Below, in pieces: positions 1-6,397 of a DNA stretch of 6,586 nt. How positions within the stretch are numbered: the stretch's first letter is position 1; each line of letters starts with the position of its first letter. The DNA is taken from assembly GCA_937981945.1 (NCBI GenBank), contig CALJNJ010000084.1, forward strand, positions 1 to 6,586. Reading direction: 5' to 3'. The notes under the pieces are model-generated. The model did no database searches and was not told the origin of the DNA. It saw only the letters and a list, made by a program, of their open reading frames with translations. This DNA comes from an uncultured Caulobacterales bacterium (GTDB lineage: Bacteria; Pseudomonadota; Alphaproteobacteria; Caulobacterales; Maricaulaceae). The position numbers were made by a program, and so were the translations under genes.

Positions 1-1569
1 GCTAATCCTTTGGGCGCAGTTCAAATGGGACTCATTTACGTCAACCCGCAAGGGCCCAACGGAAATCCGGATCCGGTCGCGTCCGGCCGGGATATTCGCG
101 ACACATTCGGCCGCATGGCGATGAATGACGAGGAAACAGTCGCTCTTGTGGCCGGCGGTCATACATTTGGTAAAGCGCACGGCGCCGGTGATGACGCTCA
201 AGTCGGCGTCGAGCCTGAAGGGGCTGATATTTCCGCCCAAGGCTTTGGCTGGCACAATACGCAAGGAAACGGCAAAGGCGTCAATACGATCACTTCCGGT
301 ATTGAAGGGCCGTGGACGGCAAACCCAATTCAATGGGATAATGGCTATTTTGATGCTCTGTTCGGCAATGAATGGGAATTATCCAAGAGTCCGGCCGGCG
401 CTCACCAATGGCAGCCGAAAAACGCTGACGCGGACAAAGCGCCGCAAGTTGACGGCAACGGTTCTGTTCCTTTGATGATGACAACGGCTGATATGGCCCT
501 GCGGTTTGATCCGATTTATGAACCTATCTCTCGCAGATTCCATGAAAACCCCGATCAGTTCGCGGATGCATTTGCACGGGCTTGGTACAAGCTTACGCAC
601 CGCGATATGGGTCCACATGCCCGCTGTATGGGCCCTGAAGTTCCGGCGGCTCAATTGTGGCAGGATCCTGTGCCTGAGGTTGATCACAAGCTGATCACTA
701 AGAGCGATATTAAAGCCCTTAAGAAGAAGATCATGGATTCCGGTCTGTCGGTTACGGATCTGGTCAGCGCCGCTTGGGCCTCAGCTTCCACATACCGGGG
801 TTCGGATATGCGCGGCGGTGCCAATGGTGCCCGTATTCGCTTGGCGCCTCAGAAGGACTGGGCCGCCAATGACGGCGTCATGGGCACAATCGGTAAGCTG
901 GAAGATATCCAAACTCAGTTTAATAAGTCGCTTTCGGGCGGTAAGAAAGTCTCCTTGGCTGATACGATTGTATTGGCCGGCTCAGCGGCCGTCGAAGCCG
1001 GTGCCTTGGCGGCGGGTTATCAAATCGAATGTCCGTTTACGCCGGGCCGAACGGATGCAACGCAGGCTCAGACTGACGAAGAGTCTTTCGCCGTTCTGGA
1101 ACCTCACGCGGACGGCTTCAGGAATTTCCTGAAAATCGGTCACAAAGTGAACGCCGAAGAGTTACTGGTCGATAAGGCTCAATTGCTCGGTCTGACAGCT
1201 CCTGAAATGACTGTCATGGTCGGCGGTCTTCGAGCCTTAGGCGTCAGTCACAGCGGCGCCGGTGTCTTCACGGACCGCCCGGGCACGCTCAGCAATGACT
1301 TCTTTGTCAATTTGCTGGATATGAGCACTGAGTGGACTTCAAGTTCCGATGACGACAACTTCTTTGAAGGTAAAGATCGCGCGACAGGAAAGCCCCGCTG
1401 GACGGGTAGCCGCGTCGATTTGGTTTTCGGATCCAACTCCCAGCTTCGAGCTTTGGCAGAAGTTTACGGCTCAGGTGACGGAGAGCAGGATTTTGTCGAA
1501 CATTTTGTCGGTACTTTCGCAAAAGTAATGGAAGCTGACCGATTTGACCTCGACTCCGGCTCTGCTTAA
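1..1569 (+). CDS. katG: Catalase-peroxidase KatG (5' truncated)
   Basis: Bifunctional haem catalase/peroxidase that removes hydrogen peroxide. The reading frame is open from base 1, so the gene begins upstream; about 522 C-terminal residues of a family of roughly 720-750 are present. Using Mycobacterium tuberculosis KatG numbering from memory, the Tyr of the Met-Tyr-Trp cross-link (Tyr229) is codon 37-39 in GLIYVNP, and the cross-linked Met (Met255) is 115-117 in GRMAMND. The proximal haem-ligand His (His270) is 160-162 in GGHTFGK. The proximal Trp (Trp321) is 313-315 and its Asp partner (Asp381) is 490-492. The mobile Arg (Arg418) is 601-603 in HRDMGP, and Ser315 of the isoniazid-related site is 295-297. 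The distal Arg/Trp/His lie in the missing part. The second, non-haem domain is complete to TAA. A TTG at 10 could be taken as a start but sits in the middle of the conserved catalytic domain. The stop is followed by a terminator, so katG ends its transcription unit. Confidence 0.97.
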   Translation, partial: ANPLGAVQMGLIYVNPQGPNGNPDPVASGRDIRDTFGRMAMNDEETVALVAGGHTFGKAHGAGDDAQVGVEPEGADISAQGFGWHNTQGNGKGVNTITSGIEGPWTANPIQWDNGYFDALFGNEWELSKSPAGAHQWQPKNADADKAPQVDGNGSVPLMMTTADMALRFDPIYEPISRRFHENPDQFADAFARAWYKLTHRDMGPHARCMGPEVPAAQLWQDPVPEVDHKLITKSDIKALKKKIMDSGLSVTDLVSAAWASASTYRGSDMRGGANGARIRLAPQKDWAANDGVMGTIGKLEDIQTQFNKSLSGGKKVSLADTIVLAGSAAVEAGALAAGYQIECPFTPGRTDATQAQTDEESFAVLEPHADGFRNFLKIGHKVNAEELLVDKAQLLGLTAPEMTVMVGGLRALGVSHSGAGVFTDRPGTLSNDFFVNLLDMSTEWTSSSDDDNFFEGKDRATGKPRWTGSRVDLVFGSNSQLRALAEVYGSGDGEQDFVEHFVGTFAKVMEADRFDLDSGSA

Positions 1570-1593
1570 GGTTAACGTCACTTATTGCTTCGT

Positions 1594-1624
1594 AAGCGCG
1601 GGTTCTCGGATCCGCGCTTTTTTT
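1594..1624 (+). terminator. Rho-independent terminator of katG
   Basis: A perfect 8-bp inverted repeat, AAGCGCGG (1594-1601) and CCGCGCTT (1612-1619), extendable inward by a G-U and a U-A pair, runs into seven T residues (1618-1624). It starts 25 bases after the katG stop. The GC-rich stem followed by a U tract is the standard intrinsic-terminator form, and it separates katG from ilvD. Confidence 0.85.
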
Positions 1625-1646
1625 GTGCTTTTAGCAAAAAATTCTA

Positions 1647-1674
1647 TTGGCAAGGCGCTCTGATAGGCTAATAG
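1647..1674 (+). promoter_or_regulatory. Candidate promoter for ilvD
   Basis: Between the katG terminator and ilvD, TTGGCA (1647-1652) matches five of six bases of the sigma-70 -35 consensus. A poor -10 candidate, TAATAG (1669-1674), follows after a 16-bp spacer. Since a terminator lies just upstream, a promoter is expected in this 88-base gap, but the -10 match is weak. Another site may be the real one. Confidence 0.3.
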
Positions 1675-1692
1675 GCAGGCCTTACCTTTTTT
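1665..1692 (+). promoter_or_regulatory. Weak hairpin plus U tract before ilvD (possible attenuator)
   Basis: GGCTAATAGG (1666-1675) can pair with CCTTACC (1680-1686) with one 1-base and one 2-base bulge around a CAGG loop. Six T residues (1687-1692) follow directly, ending 20 bases before the ilvD ATG. The shape resembles a weak intrinsic terminator, as in attenuators of amino-acid biosynthesis genes. The stem is imperfect and AU-containing, so this is only a candidate. It also overlaps the proposed -10 element, and both readings cannot be right for the same transcript. Confidence 0.22.
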
Positions 1693-1712
1693 GACCCTGA
1701 TAAGAGAGAAAA

Positions 1713-3551
1713 ATGGCCTATCGTTCCGACACAGTTACCAAAGGCAGCCTTGCCGCCGCCTCCAGAGCTCTTTTGCAGGCTGGCGGTGTCAAGAATTCTG
1801 ATTTCGGTAAGCCCTTAATCGCTGTGGCCAATTCCTTCACGGAATTTGTGCCGGGTCATGTGCACTTAAACGGCGTCGGCCGCATGGTTTCAGAGGCTAT
1901 TTGGGAAGCCGGAGGAATCGCCCGAGAGTTTAATACCATCGCCGTTGATGACGGGATCGCTATGGGCCATGACGGCATGCTGTATTCGCTGCCCAGCCGT
2001 GAGCTGATCGCAGATTCTATCGAATATATGGTCAACGCCCACTGCGCTGATGCGATGATCTGCATTTCAAATTGCGATAAAATTACGCCCGGCATGATGA
2101 TCGCCGCCATGCGTCTGAACATACCGACCATATTTGTGTCAGGCGGCCCCATGGAAGCCGGCCGGATCAAAGTCGGCGGAGAAACCCGCCGCATGGATCT
2201 GACCGACGCATTTGTCACCATGACGGACCCGAACCATTTGGGCGCAAAAGCTCAAGAAGTGGAAAGCAATGCCTGTCCCACTTGCGGGTCTTGTTCGGGC
2301 ATGTTTACGGCTAATTCCATGAATTGTTTGGCGGAAGCCTTAGGATTGGCTTTGCCGGGTAACGGATCTCTTTTAGCCACCCATATGGGCCGTAAGGATT
2401 TGTTTGTGCGCGCAGCCAAGCAAATCGTGGATATGACTAAGGATCACTATAAGGGCGGCAATGAAAAGGTTCTCCCGCGCAGTATCGCAACCCGTGAGGC
2501 CTTCATGAACGCCATGACCATGGATATCGCTATGGGCGGCTCAACGAATACAATCCTGCATTTGCTGGCAATTGCCTATGAGGCAGAGGTCGACTTTACG
2601 ATGGAAGACATAGACGCTTTATCTCGGCAGGTGCCATATCTTTGTAAAGTCGCGCCGGCGACCAATGATTATTTTATGGAAGATGTCCACCGCGCCGGCG
2701 GCGTCATCGCGATTTTGGGCGAACTCGACCGGGCAGGCCTTTTGAACACGGACGTCAATCATCTTGCCGCCATGAAGGGTAATATGGGCGATGTGCTATC
2801 CCATTGGGATATTATGCAGACCAATGATGCGGCCATTATGGATTACTACAGCGCCGACGCGTCGGGGATTACCGGGGCCCAAGCCTATTCCCACGACACT
2901 AAGGGTGAGCTGGATAAAGACCGAATTGGCGGCTGTTTGCGAAATCTGGAAAATGCCCACAGTCAAGAAGGCGGCCTGGCAGTTCTTTTCGGCAATTTGG
3001 CGGAAAAGGGCTGCATTGTAAAAACCGGCGCCGTCCAAGAGCATATGCTGACCTTTGAAGGTCGGGCCCGAGTGTTTGACAGTCAGGATACGGCCATCAA
3101 AGCCATTGGGTCGCGCCAAATTGAAAAGGGGGACGTTGTTGTCATCCGGTATGAGGGGCCAAAAGGCGGACCCGGCATGCAGGAAATGTTGACACCCACT
3201 TCTATGCTCAAGGGCATGCAGCTGGATAAACATTGCGCGCTCATTACAGACGGCCGCTTTTCAGGCGGCACATCAGGGTTATCGATCGGCCATTGTTCAC
3301 CCGAGGCCGCGGCCGGTGGTGGTATCGCGCTTATCGAAGAGGGCGATATTATCAAAATCGACATTCCCAACCGCTCTATGAACCTTGATGTGTCTGATGA
3401 CGTCCTCGCTAAGCGCCGCGCCGCCATCGAAGCCGGCGCCGGATATAAACCGGCCGAAATCCGTACGCGAAAAATAACCACTGCACTCAGAGCCTATGCA
3501 GGCTACGCGGCCAGCGCCGATCAGGGAGGTGTTCGGATATTACCCGACTAG
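1713..3551 (+). CDS. ilvD: Dihydroxy-acid dehydratase IlvD
   Basis: Cytoplasmic Fe-S dehydratase converting 2,3-dihydroxy-isovalerate and 2,3-dihydroxy-3-methylvalerate to the 2-keto acids in valine, leucine and isoleucine synthesis. It has 612 residues, close to the 616 of E. coli IlvD, and aligns from the N-terminal YRS onward. Visible motifs: [21 protein letters not shown], with metal-binding acidic residues; [10 protein letters not shown], with cluster Cys121 and the lysine that is carbamylated in characterised members (Lys123); CPTCGSC, with Cys188, Cys191 and Cys194, the last matching the E. coli cluster Cys195; and [10 protein letters not shown] near the C-terminus. The position that carries a third cluster cysteine in [2Fe-2S] members is Gly in FVPGHVHL, as in the E. 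coli oxygen-sensitive [4Fe-4S] type, so a [4Fe-4S] cluster is inferred. The ATG has a purine-rich ribosome site, AAGAGAG (1702-1708). The 3' end overlaps the next gene by 13 bases. Confidence 0.98.
   Translation: MAYRSDTVTKGSLAAASRALLQAGGVKNSDFGKPLIAVANSFTEFVPGHVHLNGVGRMVSEAIWEAGGIAREFNTIAVDDGIAMGHDGMLYSLPSRELIADSIEYMVNAHCADAMICISNCDKITPGMMIAAMRLNIPTIFVSGGPMEAGRIKVGGETRRMDLTDAFVTMTDPNHLGAKAQEVESNACPTCGSCSGMFTANSMNCLAEALGLALPGNGSLLATHMGRKDLFVRAAKQIVDMTKDHYKGGNEKVLPRSIATREAFMNAMTMDIAMGGSTNTILHLLAIAYEAEVDFTMEDIDALSRQVPYLCKVAPATNDYFMEDVHRAGGVIAILGELDRAGLLNTDVNHLAAMKGNMGDVLSHWDIMQTNDAAIMDYYSADASGITGAQAYSHDTKGELDKDRIGGCLRNLENAHSQEGGLAVLFGNLAEKGCIVKTGAVQEHMLTFEGRARVFDSQDTAIKAIGSRQIEKGDVVVIRYEGPKGGPGMQEMLTPTSMLKGMQLDKHCALITDGRFSGGTSGLSIGHCSPEAAAGGGIALIEEGDIIKIDIPNRSMNLDVSDDVLAKRRAAIEAGAGYKPAEIRTRKITTALRAYAGYAASADQGGVRILPD
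3524..3530 (+). promoter_or_regulatory. Strong Shine-Dalgarno site inside ilvD 3' end
   Basis: GGGAGGT matches the anti-Shine-Dalgarno sequence almost perfectly. It lies within the last codons of ilvD, nine bases upstream of an ATT codon at 3539-3541. No ATG, GTG or TTG in the FGE frame lies at a suitable distance. The site therefore decides the start of the downstream lipoprotein gene and suggests translational coupling to ilvD. Confidence 0.75.
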
Positions 3552-4432
3552 CGAAATATCTATGTCCGGTTGTCGCCGTAATTCTGTCGGCCTGCACGCA
3601 GGACCCGGCCGCGGAAAAAGTAAAGACCTGCACCAAACTATCTGAAAACATTGTGAAAATTTCAGGCGGGATGTTCCAAATGGGGAGCGACAAGACCTAC
3701 CCCGAAGAAGGGCCGTCACGCGAAATTACGGTCAAAAGTTTTGATATAAACGCCGCGGAAATCACAAACGCGCAATTTTCAAAATTCGTGGAAGAAACCG
3801 GATATGTGACCGACGCTGAGAAACCGCAGGAAGGTTTTGGCGCGCCGGGCGGAGCCGTTTTTGCCATGCCGAGCTCCGGAAATCCCAATGGTTGGCACTT
3901 CAAGGAAGGGGCGAATTGGCGATCCCCGGAAGGCGGCGAAAGCACGATTAAGGGTTTTGACTCGGACCCGGTGGTTCAAGTTACGCTTAATGATGCGCGC
4001 GCTTACGCGATTTGGGCGGGCCGCCGGCTTCCGACTGAGGCCGAATGGGAATATGCGGCTCGCGGTGGCAGCACCGGCCTGTATGTTTGGGGTGATGAGA
4101 AGTCGCCCGGCGGCGTCGAAAAAGCCAATCATTGGCAGGGCGCCTTTCCGTATAAGAATACGGTCACTGACGGTTATGCGGGACGATCACCTATTGGCTG
4201 TTTTGAGCCCAATGGTTTCGGGCTTTACGATATGATCGGCAATGTTTGGGAGCTGACGGACACGCCGTATCAGGACGGATTGGAAGAGCCGGTCTATACG
4301 ATCAAAGGCGGCTCCTTTCTTTGTGCCGACAATTATTGTCGCCGCTACCGCGCGCCCGCCCGCCAGCCTCAGGAAGCCGGTCTGTCCACCAATCATATCG
4401 GATTTCGGACGGTTAAAGATATTGCAGACTGA
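3539..4432 (+). CDS. Lipoprotein formylglycine-generating enzyme (FGE/SUMF1 family), ATT start
   Basis: Predicted copper-dependent oxidase that converts a sulfatase active-site cysteine (CxPxR context) to Cα-formylglycine. Read from ATT at 3539 it has 297 residues and begins [19 protein letters not shown]: a basic n-region, a hydrophobic core and lipobox LSAC, with the lipidated Cys19 at 3593-3595. The residue after Cys is Thr, not Asp, which suits outer-membrane sorting. A linker of about 22 residues leads to the FGE domain, GGMFQMGSD through GFRTV. Landmarks shared with human FGE are [47 protein letters not shown] (calcium-site region) and [12 protein letters not shown]. Cys262 (4322-4324) and Cys267 (4337-4339) match human Cys336 and Cys341, and the Ser three residues before the first Cys is kept. 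FGE-fold relatives such as EgtB or GldK lack this Cys pair. The alternative GTG at 3653 has no Shine-Dalgarno site and would remove the signal peptide. Function is well supported; the start is a strong inference. No sulfatase gene is in the window. Confidence 0.88.
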   Translation: MTRLAKYLCPVVAVILSACTQDPAAEKVKTCTKLSENIVKISGGMFQMGSDKTYPEEGPSREITVKSFDINAAEITNAQFSKFVEETGYVTDAEKPQEGFGAPGGAVFAMPSSGNPNGWHFKEGANWRSPEGGESTIKGFDSDPVVQVTLNDARAYAIWAGRRLPTEAEWEYAARGGSTGLYVWGDEKSPGGVEKANHWQGAFPYKNTVTDGYAGRSPIGCFEPNGFGLYDMIGNVWELTDTPYQDGLEEPVYTIKGGSFLCADNYCRRYRAPARQPQEAGLSTNHIGFRTVKDIAD

Positions 4433-4459
4433 TTTGTTGTGCGCACCTGTCTGTTTTAC

Positions 4460-4489
4460 TTGCCTGAAACCTCAGAATTTCTGTAAACT
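4460..4489 (+). promoter_or_regulatory. Candidate promoter giving a leaderless transcript
   Basis: TTGCCT (4460-4465, four of six -35 bases) and TAAACT (4484-4489, four of six -10 bases, preceded by TG as in extended -10 promoters) are separated by 18 bp. A start site seven bases after the -10 would fall on the A of the ATG at 4496. That fits the lack of any Shine-Dalgarno sequence before that ATG. No convincing terminator is seen between the FGE stop and this point, so read-through from upstream is also possible. Confidence 0.4.
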
Positions 4490-4495
4490 GCCTCT

Positions 4496-4636
4496 ATGAC
4501 CGACAAAAAATCAGAAAAGCAAAAACGTGAAGAACGTTTGGCTCAAAATCTGCGGGATAATCTGCGCCGGCGCAAAGCGGCCGTGCGGAAAACCAAGTCC
4601 AAAGATAAAGGTGACACTGCCCCTGAATCGTCATAG
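4496..4636 (+). CDS. Small basic protein upstream of murA (46 aa)
   Basis: The translation is strongly charged: 16 Lys/Arg against 8 Asp/Glu, with a core RLAQNLRDNLRRRKA likely to form a basic amphipathic helix. The tail (GDTAPESS) looks disordered, and there is no signal peptide or membrane segment. From memory, short proteins with an LRxNLxRRKA core are commonly annotated as hypothetical proteins in alphaproteobacteria, often near murA; I cannot confirm this here. An in-frame TAA at 4484-4486 means the ATG at 4496 is the only possible start, and no ribosome site precedes it, which suits a leaderless mRNA. The gene lies 58 bases before murA and probably heads that operon. Function is unknown; the basic helix could bind nucleic acid or ribosomes, but this is a guess. 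Confidence 0.7.
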   Translation: MTDKKSEKQKREERLAQNLRDNLRRRKAAVRKTKSKDKGDTAPESS

Positions 4637-4680
4637 TGATGACAAAATTTTTCTTCAATCCGTGATTGGAAAGTCACCTT
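4608..4680 (+). promoter_or_regulatory. Possible three-way-junction RNA element before murA
   Basis: An 8-bp perfect inverted repeat, AAGGTGAC (4608-4615) and GTCACCTT (4673-4680), encloses two smaller hairpins. One is GTCAT-AGTG-ATGAC (4630-4643), which contains the stop codon of the small ORF. The other is TTCAATC-CGT-GATTGGA (4654-4670, with one G-U pair). Together they could form a three-way junction ending 14 bases before the murA ATG, which has only a weak ribosome site (GGA at 4684-4686). No terminator-like U tract follows. It is unproven that this is more than chance pairing. Confidence 0.25.
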
Positions 4681-4694
4681 AACGGATCAAATTT

Positions 4695-5957
4695 ATGGAC
4701 AGTATAGTCATCGAAGGGGGACACCCCCTAAACGGCGAAATTCAAATTAGCGGTGCTAAAAATTCAGCGATTAAACTGCAGGCGGTTTGTCTTTTAACCG
4801 ACAAGAAAATCGTTCTGAAAAACATGCCGCGCCTGCGCGATACCCGGTTTATGGGACAGCTCCTGGCCCATATGGGCGTTGAGGTCGAAGAAGGCCCGGG
4901 GCCGCAAATGAGCCTCCACGCCAAATCCTTGTCGTCGACAACGGCCCCATATGATTTGGTGCGCAAAATGCGGGCGACATTTAATGTATTAGGCCCGCTG
5001 CTTGCCCGAACGGGAAAAGCCAAAGTTTCCTTGCCGGGGGGCTGCGCCATCGGTGCGCGGCCGGTCGATTTACATTTAAAAGCCATTGAGGCTTTGGGCG
5101 CGCATATCACTTTGGATGAAGGCTACGTTATTGCCGATGCCAAGGACGGCCTGCGGGGCGCTGAGATTACGTTTCCCTTTATCAGCGTTGGCGCGACTGA
5201 GCATTCGATCCTGACAGCCGTTCTGGCCAAGGGAACGACGGTCTTGTCCAATGTGGCGCGGGAACCCGAAATTGTTGACCTGGCGGAATGTCTGAACGCT
5301 ATGGGCGCTAAGATATCCGGAGCAGGGCGTTCGGAGATTGAAATTGAGGGGGTCAAATCCCTGGGCGGTGTTACCCATAATGTTGTGCCGGACCGCATAG
5401 AGGCCGGAACATACGCGCTGGCCGCGGCAACGGCCGGCGGCAAAGTTACCCTGACAAATCTGCGCCATGATCATCTCGGGTCCTTATGGCCGTTAATTGC
5501 GCAGGCAGGGGCCAATGTGGAGCTCAAGAAAGACAGAGTGATCATCTCAAGAAATGGAGATGGCCTCAGAGCTGTCGACATGGAAACGCAGGCCTATCCG
5601 GGGTTCCCAACAGATCTGCAGGCCCAATTTATGGCCATGATGACCTTGGCTGACGGGGTTTCCATTATTCGGGAAAATATCTTTGAAAACCGTTTCATGC
5701 ATTGTCCCGAGCTCAGCCGAATGGGCGCTAATATTACGGTTACCGGCCGGGAAGCCATTGTTCGCGGGGTCAAATCCCTGCGCGGCGCGCCGGTAATGGC
5801 CACGGATCTTCGTGCGTCTGCCTCATTGATTAATGCCGGTCTGGCAGCTAAAGGCTCGACCACAGTCGGCCGCGTCTATCATCTGGACCGCGGTTTCGAA
5901 CATATAGAAATAAAACTCGGCCAATGCGGGGCCAAGATAAAACGGGTAAGTGAATGA
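4695..5957 (+). CDS. murA: UDP-N-acetylglucosamine 1-carboxyvinyltransferase MurA
   Basis: Cytoplasmic enzyme of the first committed step of peptidoglycan synthesis, transferring enolpyruvate from phosphoenolpyruvate to UDP-GlcNAc. The product has 420 residues, the usual length. Lys22 and Asn23 lie in SGAKNSA. The catalytic cysteine is Cys117 (5043-5045) in PGGCAIGARPVDLH, equivalent to E. coli Cys115, so the enzyme is predicted to be covalently inhibited by fosfomycin; some bacteria have Asp here. Asp307 in GFPTDLQAQF and Arg399 in YHLDRGFE match E. coli Asp305 and Arg397. The two halves of the enolpyruvyl-transferase fold are visible in the related segments GVKSLGG (5349 on) and GVKSLRG (5766 on). 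The ATG gives the expected N-terminus, though the ribosome site is weak. The TGA overlaps the next gene's ATG (ATGA), so downstream translation is probably coupled. Confidence 0.98.
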   Translation: MDSIVIEGGHPLNGEIQISGAKNSAIKLQAVCLLTDKKIVLKNMPRLRDTRFMGQLLAHMGVEVEEGPGPQMSLHAKSLSSTTAPYDLVRKMRATFNVLGPLLARTGKAKVSLPGGCAIGARPVDLHLKAIEALGAHITLDEGYVIADAKDGLRGAEITFPFISVGATEHSILTAVLAKGTTVLSNVAREPEIVDLAECLNAMGAKISGAGRSEIEIEGVKSLGGVTHNVVPDRIEAGTYALAAATAGGKVTLTNLRHDHLGSLWPLIAQAGANVELKKDRVIISRNGDGLRAVDMETQAYPGFPTDLQAQFMAMMTLADGVSIIRENIFENRFMHCPELSRMGANITVTGREAIVRGVKSLRGAPVMATDLRASASLINAGLAAKGSTTVGRVYHLDRGFEHIEIKLGQCGAKIKRVSE

Positions 5958-6394
5958 CACAGGCGTTAAAACTCAGAGCGGAAAGCCGGGATGATTTGGT
6001 CGTCATCTCATCTGCACTTCAGGACGCAATTCTGAAGGTCGGCGAGATCCGCTATGACGGAAAAGGCCGGTATTTGTCATTGCGCCTGTCGCGCTTTCGC
6101 TACGAAGATGATACCGCCAATGAACGCATTCAAACCGGTCTTCGCATCGATTCCGTCTTGGGCGTTAAAAGCCGCGGTATAGACCGGGCTGACCCGGAAG
6201 CTTACGCCGTTTTACTATCCGCGATTTTTGACAACAAAGATACGATATCCGCCGAAGATCCCGGCGGGGTCATCCGACTTGTTTTTGCCGGCGGCGGCGA
6301 AATTGATGTTCAGGTCGAATGTGTTGATGTCACGTTGGCGGATATCTCTGAGGCTCGCAAGACTGATAAACTCCCCATCCATTACGACGGCTAA
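5954..6394 (+). CDS. DUF2948 family protein
   Basis: A protein of 146 residues with no signal peptide or membrane segment, so probably cytoplasmic. Features typical of DUF2948 are LKLRAESRDDLVVISSALQDAILKVG at the N-terminus (opening residues LKLRAES, then the SALQDAILKVG block), the RFRYED segment, VLGVKSRGIDRADPEAYAVLL in the middle and LVFAGGGEIDVQVECVDVTLADI near the end; I recognise these from memory. The family has no established biochemical role that I know of and is found mainly in alphaproteobacteria next to murA. The ATG overlaps the murA stop by four bases, a common sign of translational coupling, so it should be made with MurA. The stop TAA (6392-6394) is followed after three bases by the next gene in the same frame. 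Confidence 0.88.
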   Translation: MTQALKLRAESRDDLVVISSALQDAILKVGEIRYDGKGRYLSLRLSRFRYEDDTANERIQTGLRIDSVLGVKSRGIDRADPEAYAVLLSAIFDNKDTISAEDPGGVIRLVFAGGGEIDVQVECVDVTLADISEARKTDKLPIHYDG

Positions 6395-6397
6395 ATT

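Noticed and set aside
10..12. TTG at 10 as the start of katG
   Set aside because: It lies inside the conserved catalytic domain; the frame is open to base 1 and the distal haem-site region must lie upstream.
1625..1663. 12-codon leader peptide as an annotated gene
   Set aside because: It has no ribosome site, uses a GTG start and is only modestly rich in branched-chain codons; kept only as part of the attenuator hypothesis.
2796..3481. Long open frames on the minus strand within ilvD, and similar ones within murA and the FGE gene
   Set aside because: They lie wholly opposite well-conserved coding sequence, have no ribosome sites or recognisable products, and are explained by codon bias of the real genes.
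3562..3645. ATG at 3562 just after ilvD as a gene start
   Set aside because: It is in another frame and reaches a stop within about 28 codons, with no recognisable product.
3653..4432. GTG at 3653 as the start of the FGE gene
   Set aside because: No Shine-Dalgarno site precedes it, it begins right at the conserved FGE domain, and it discards an upstream in-frame lipoprotein signal peptide that has a strong ribosome site.
4439..4446. GTGCGCAC palindrome after the FGE stop as a terminator
   Set aside because: It has no loop and no following T run, so it cannot act as an intrinsic terminator.
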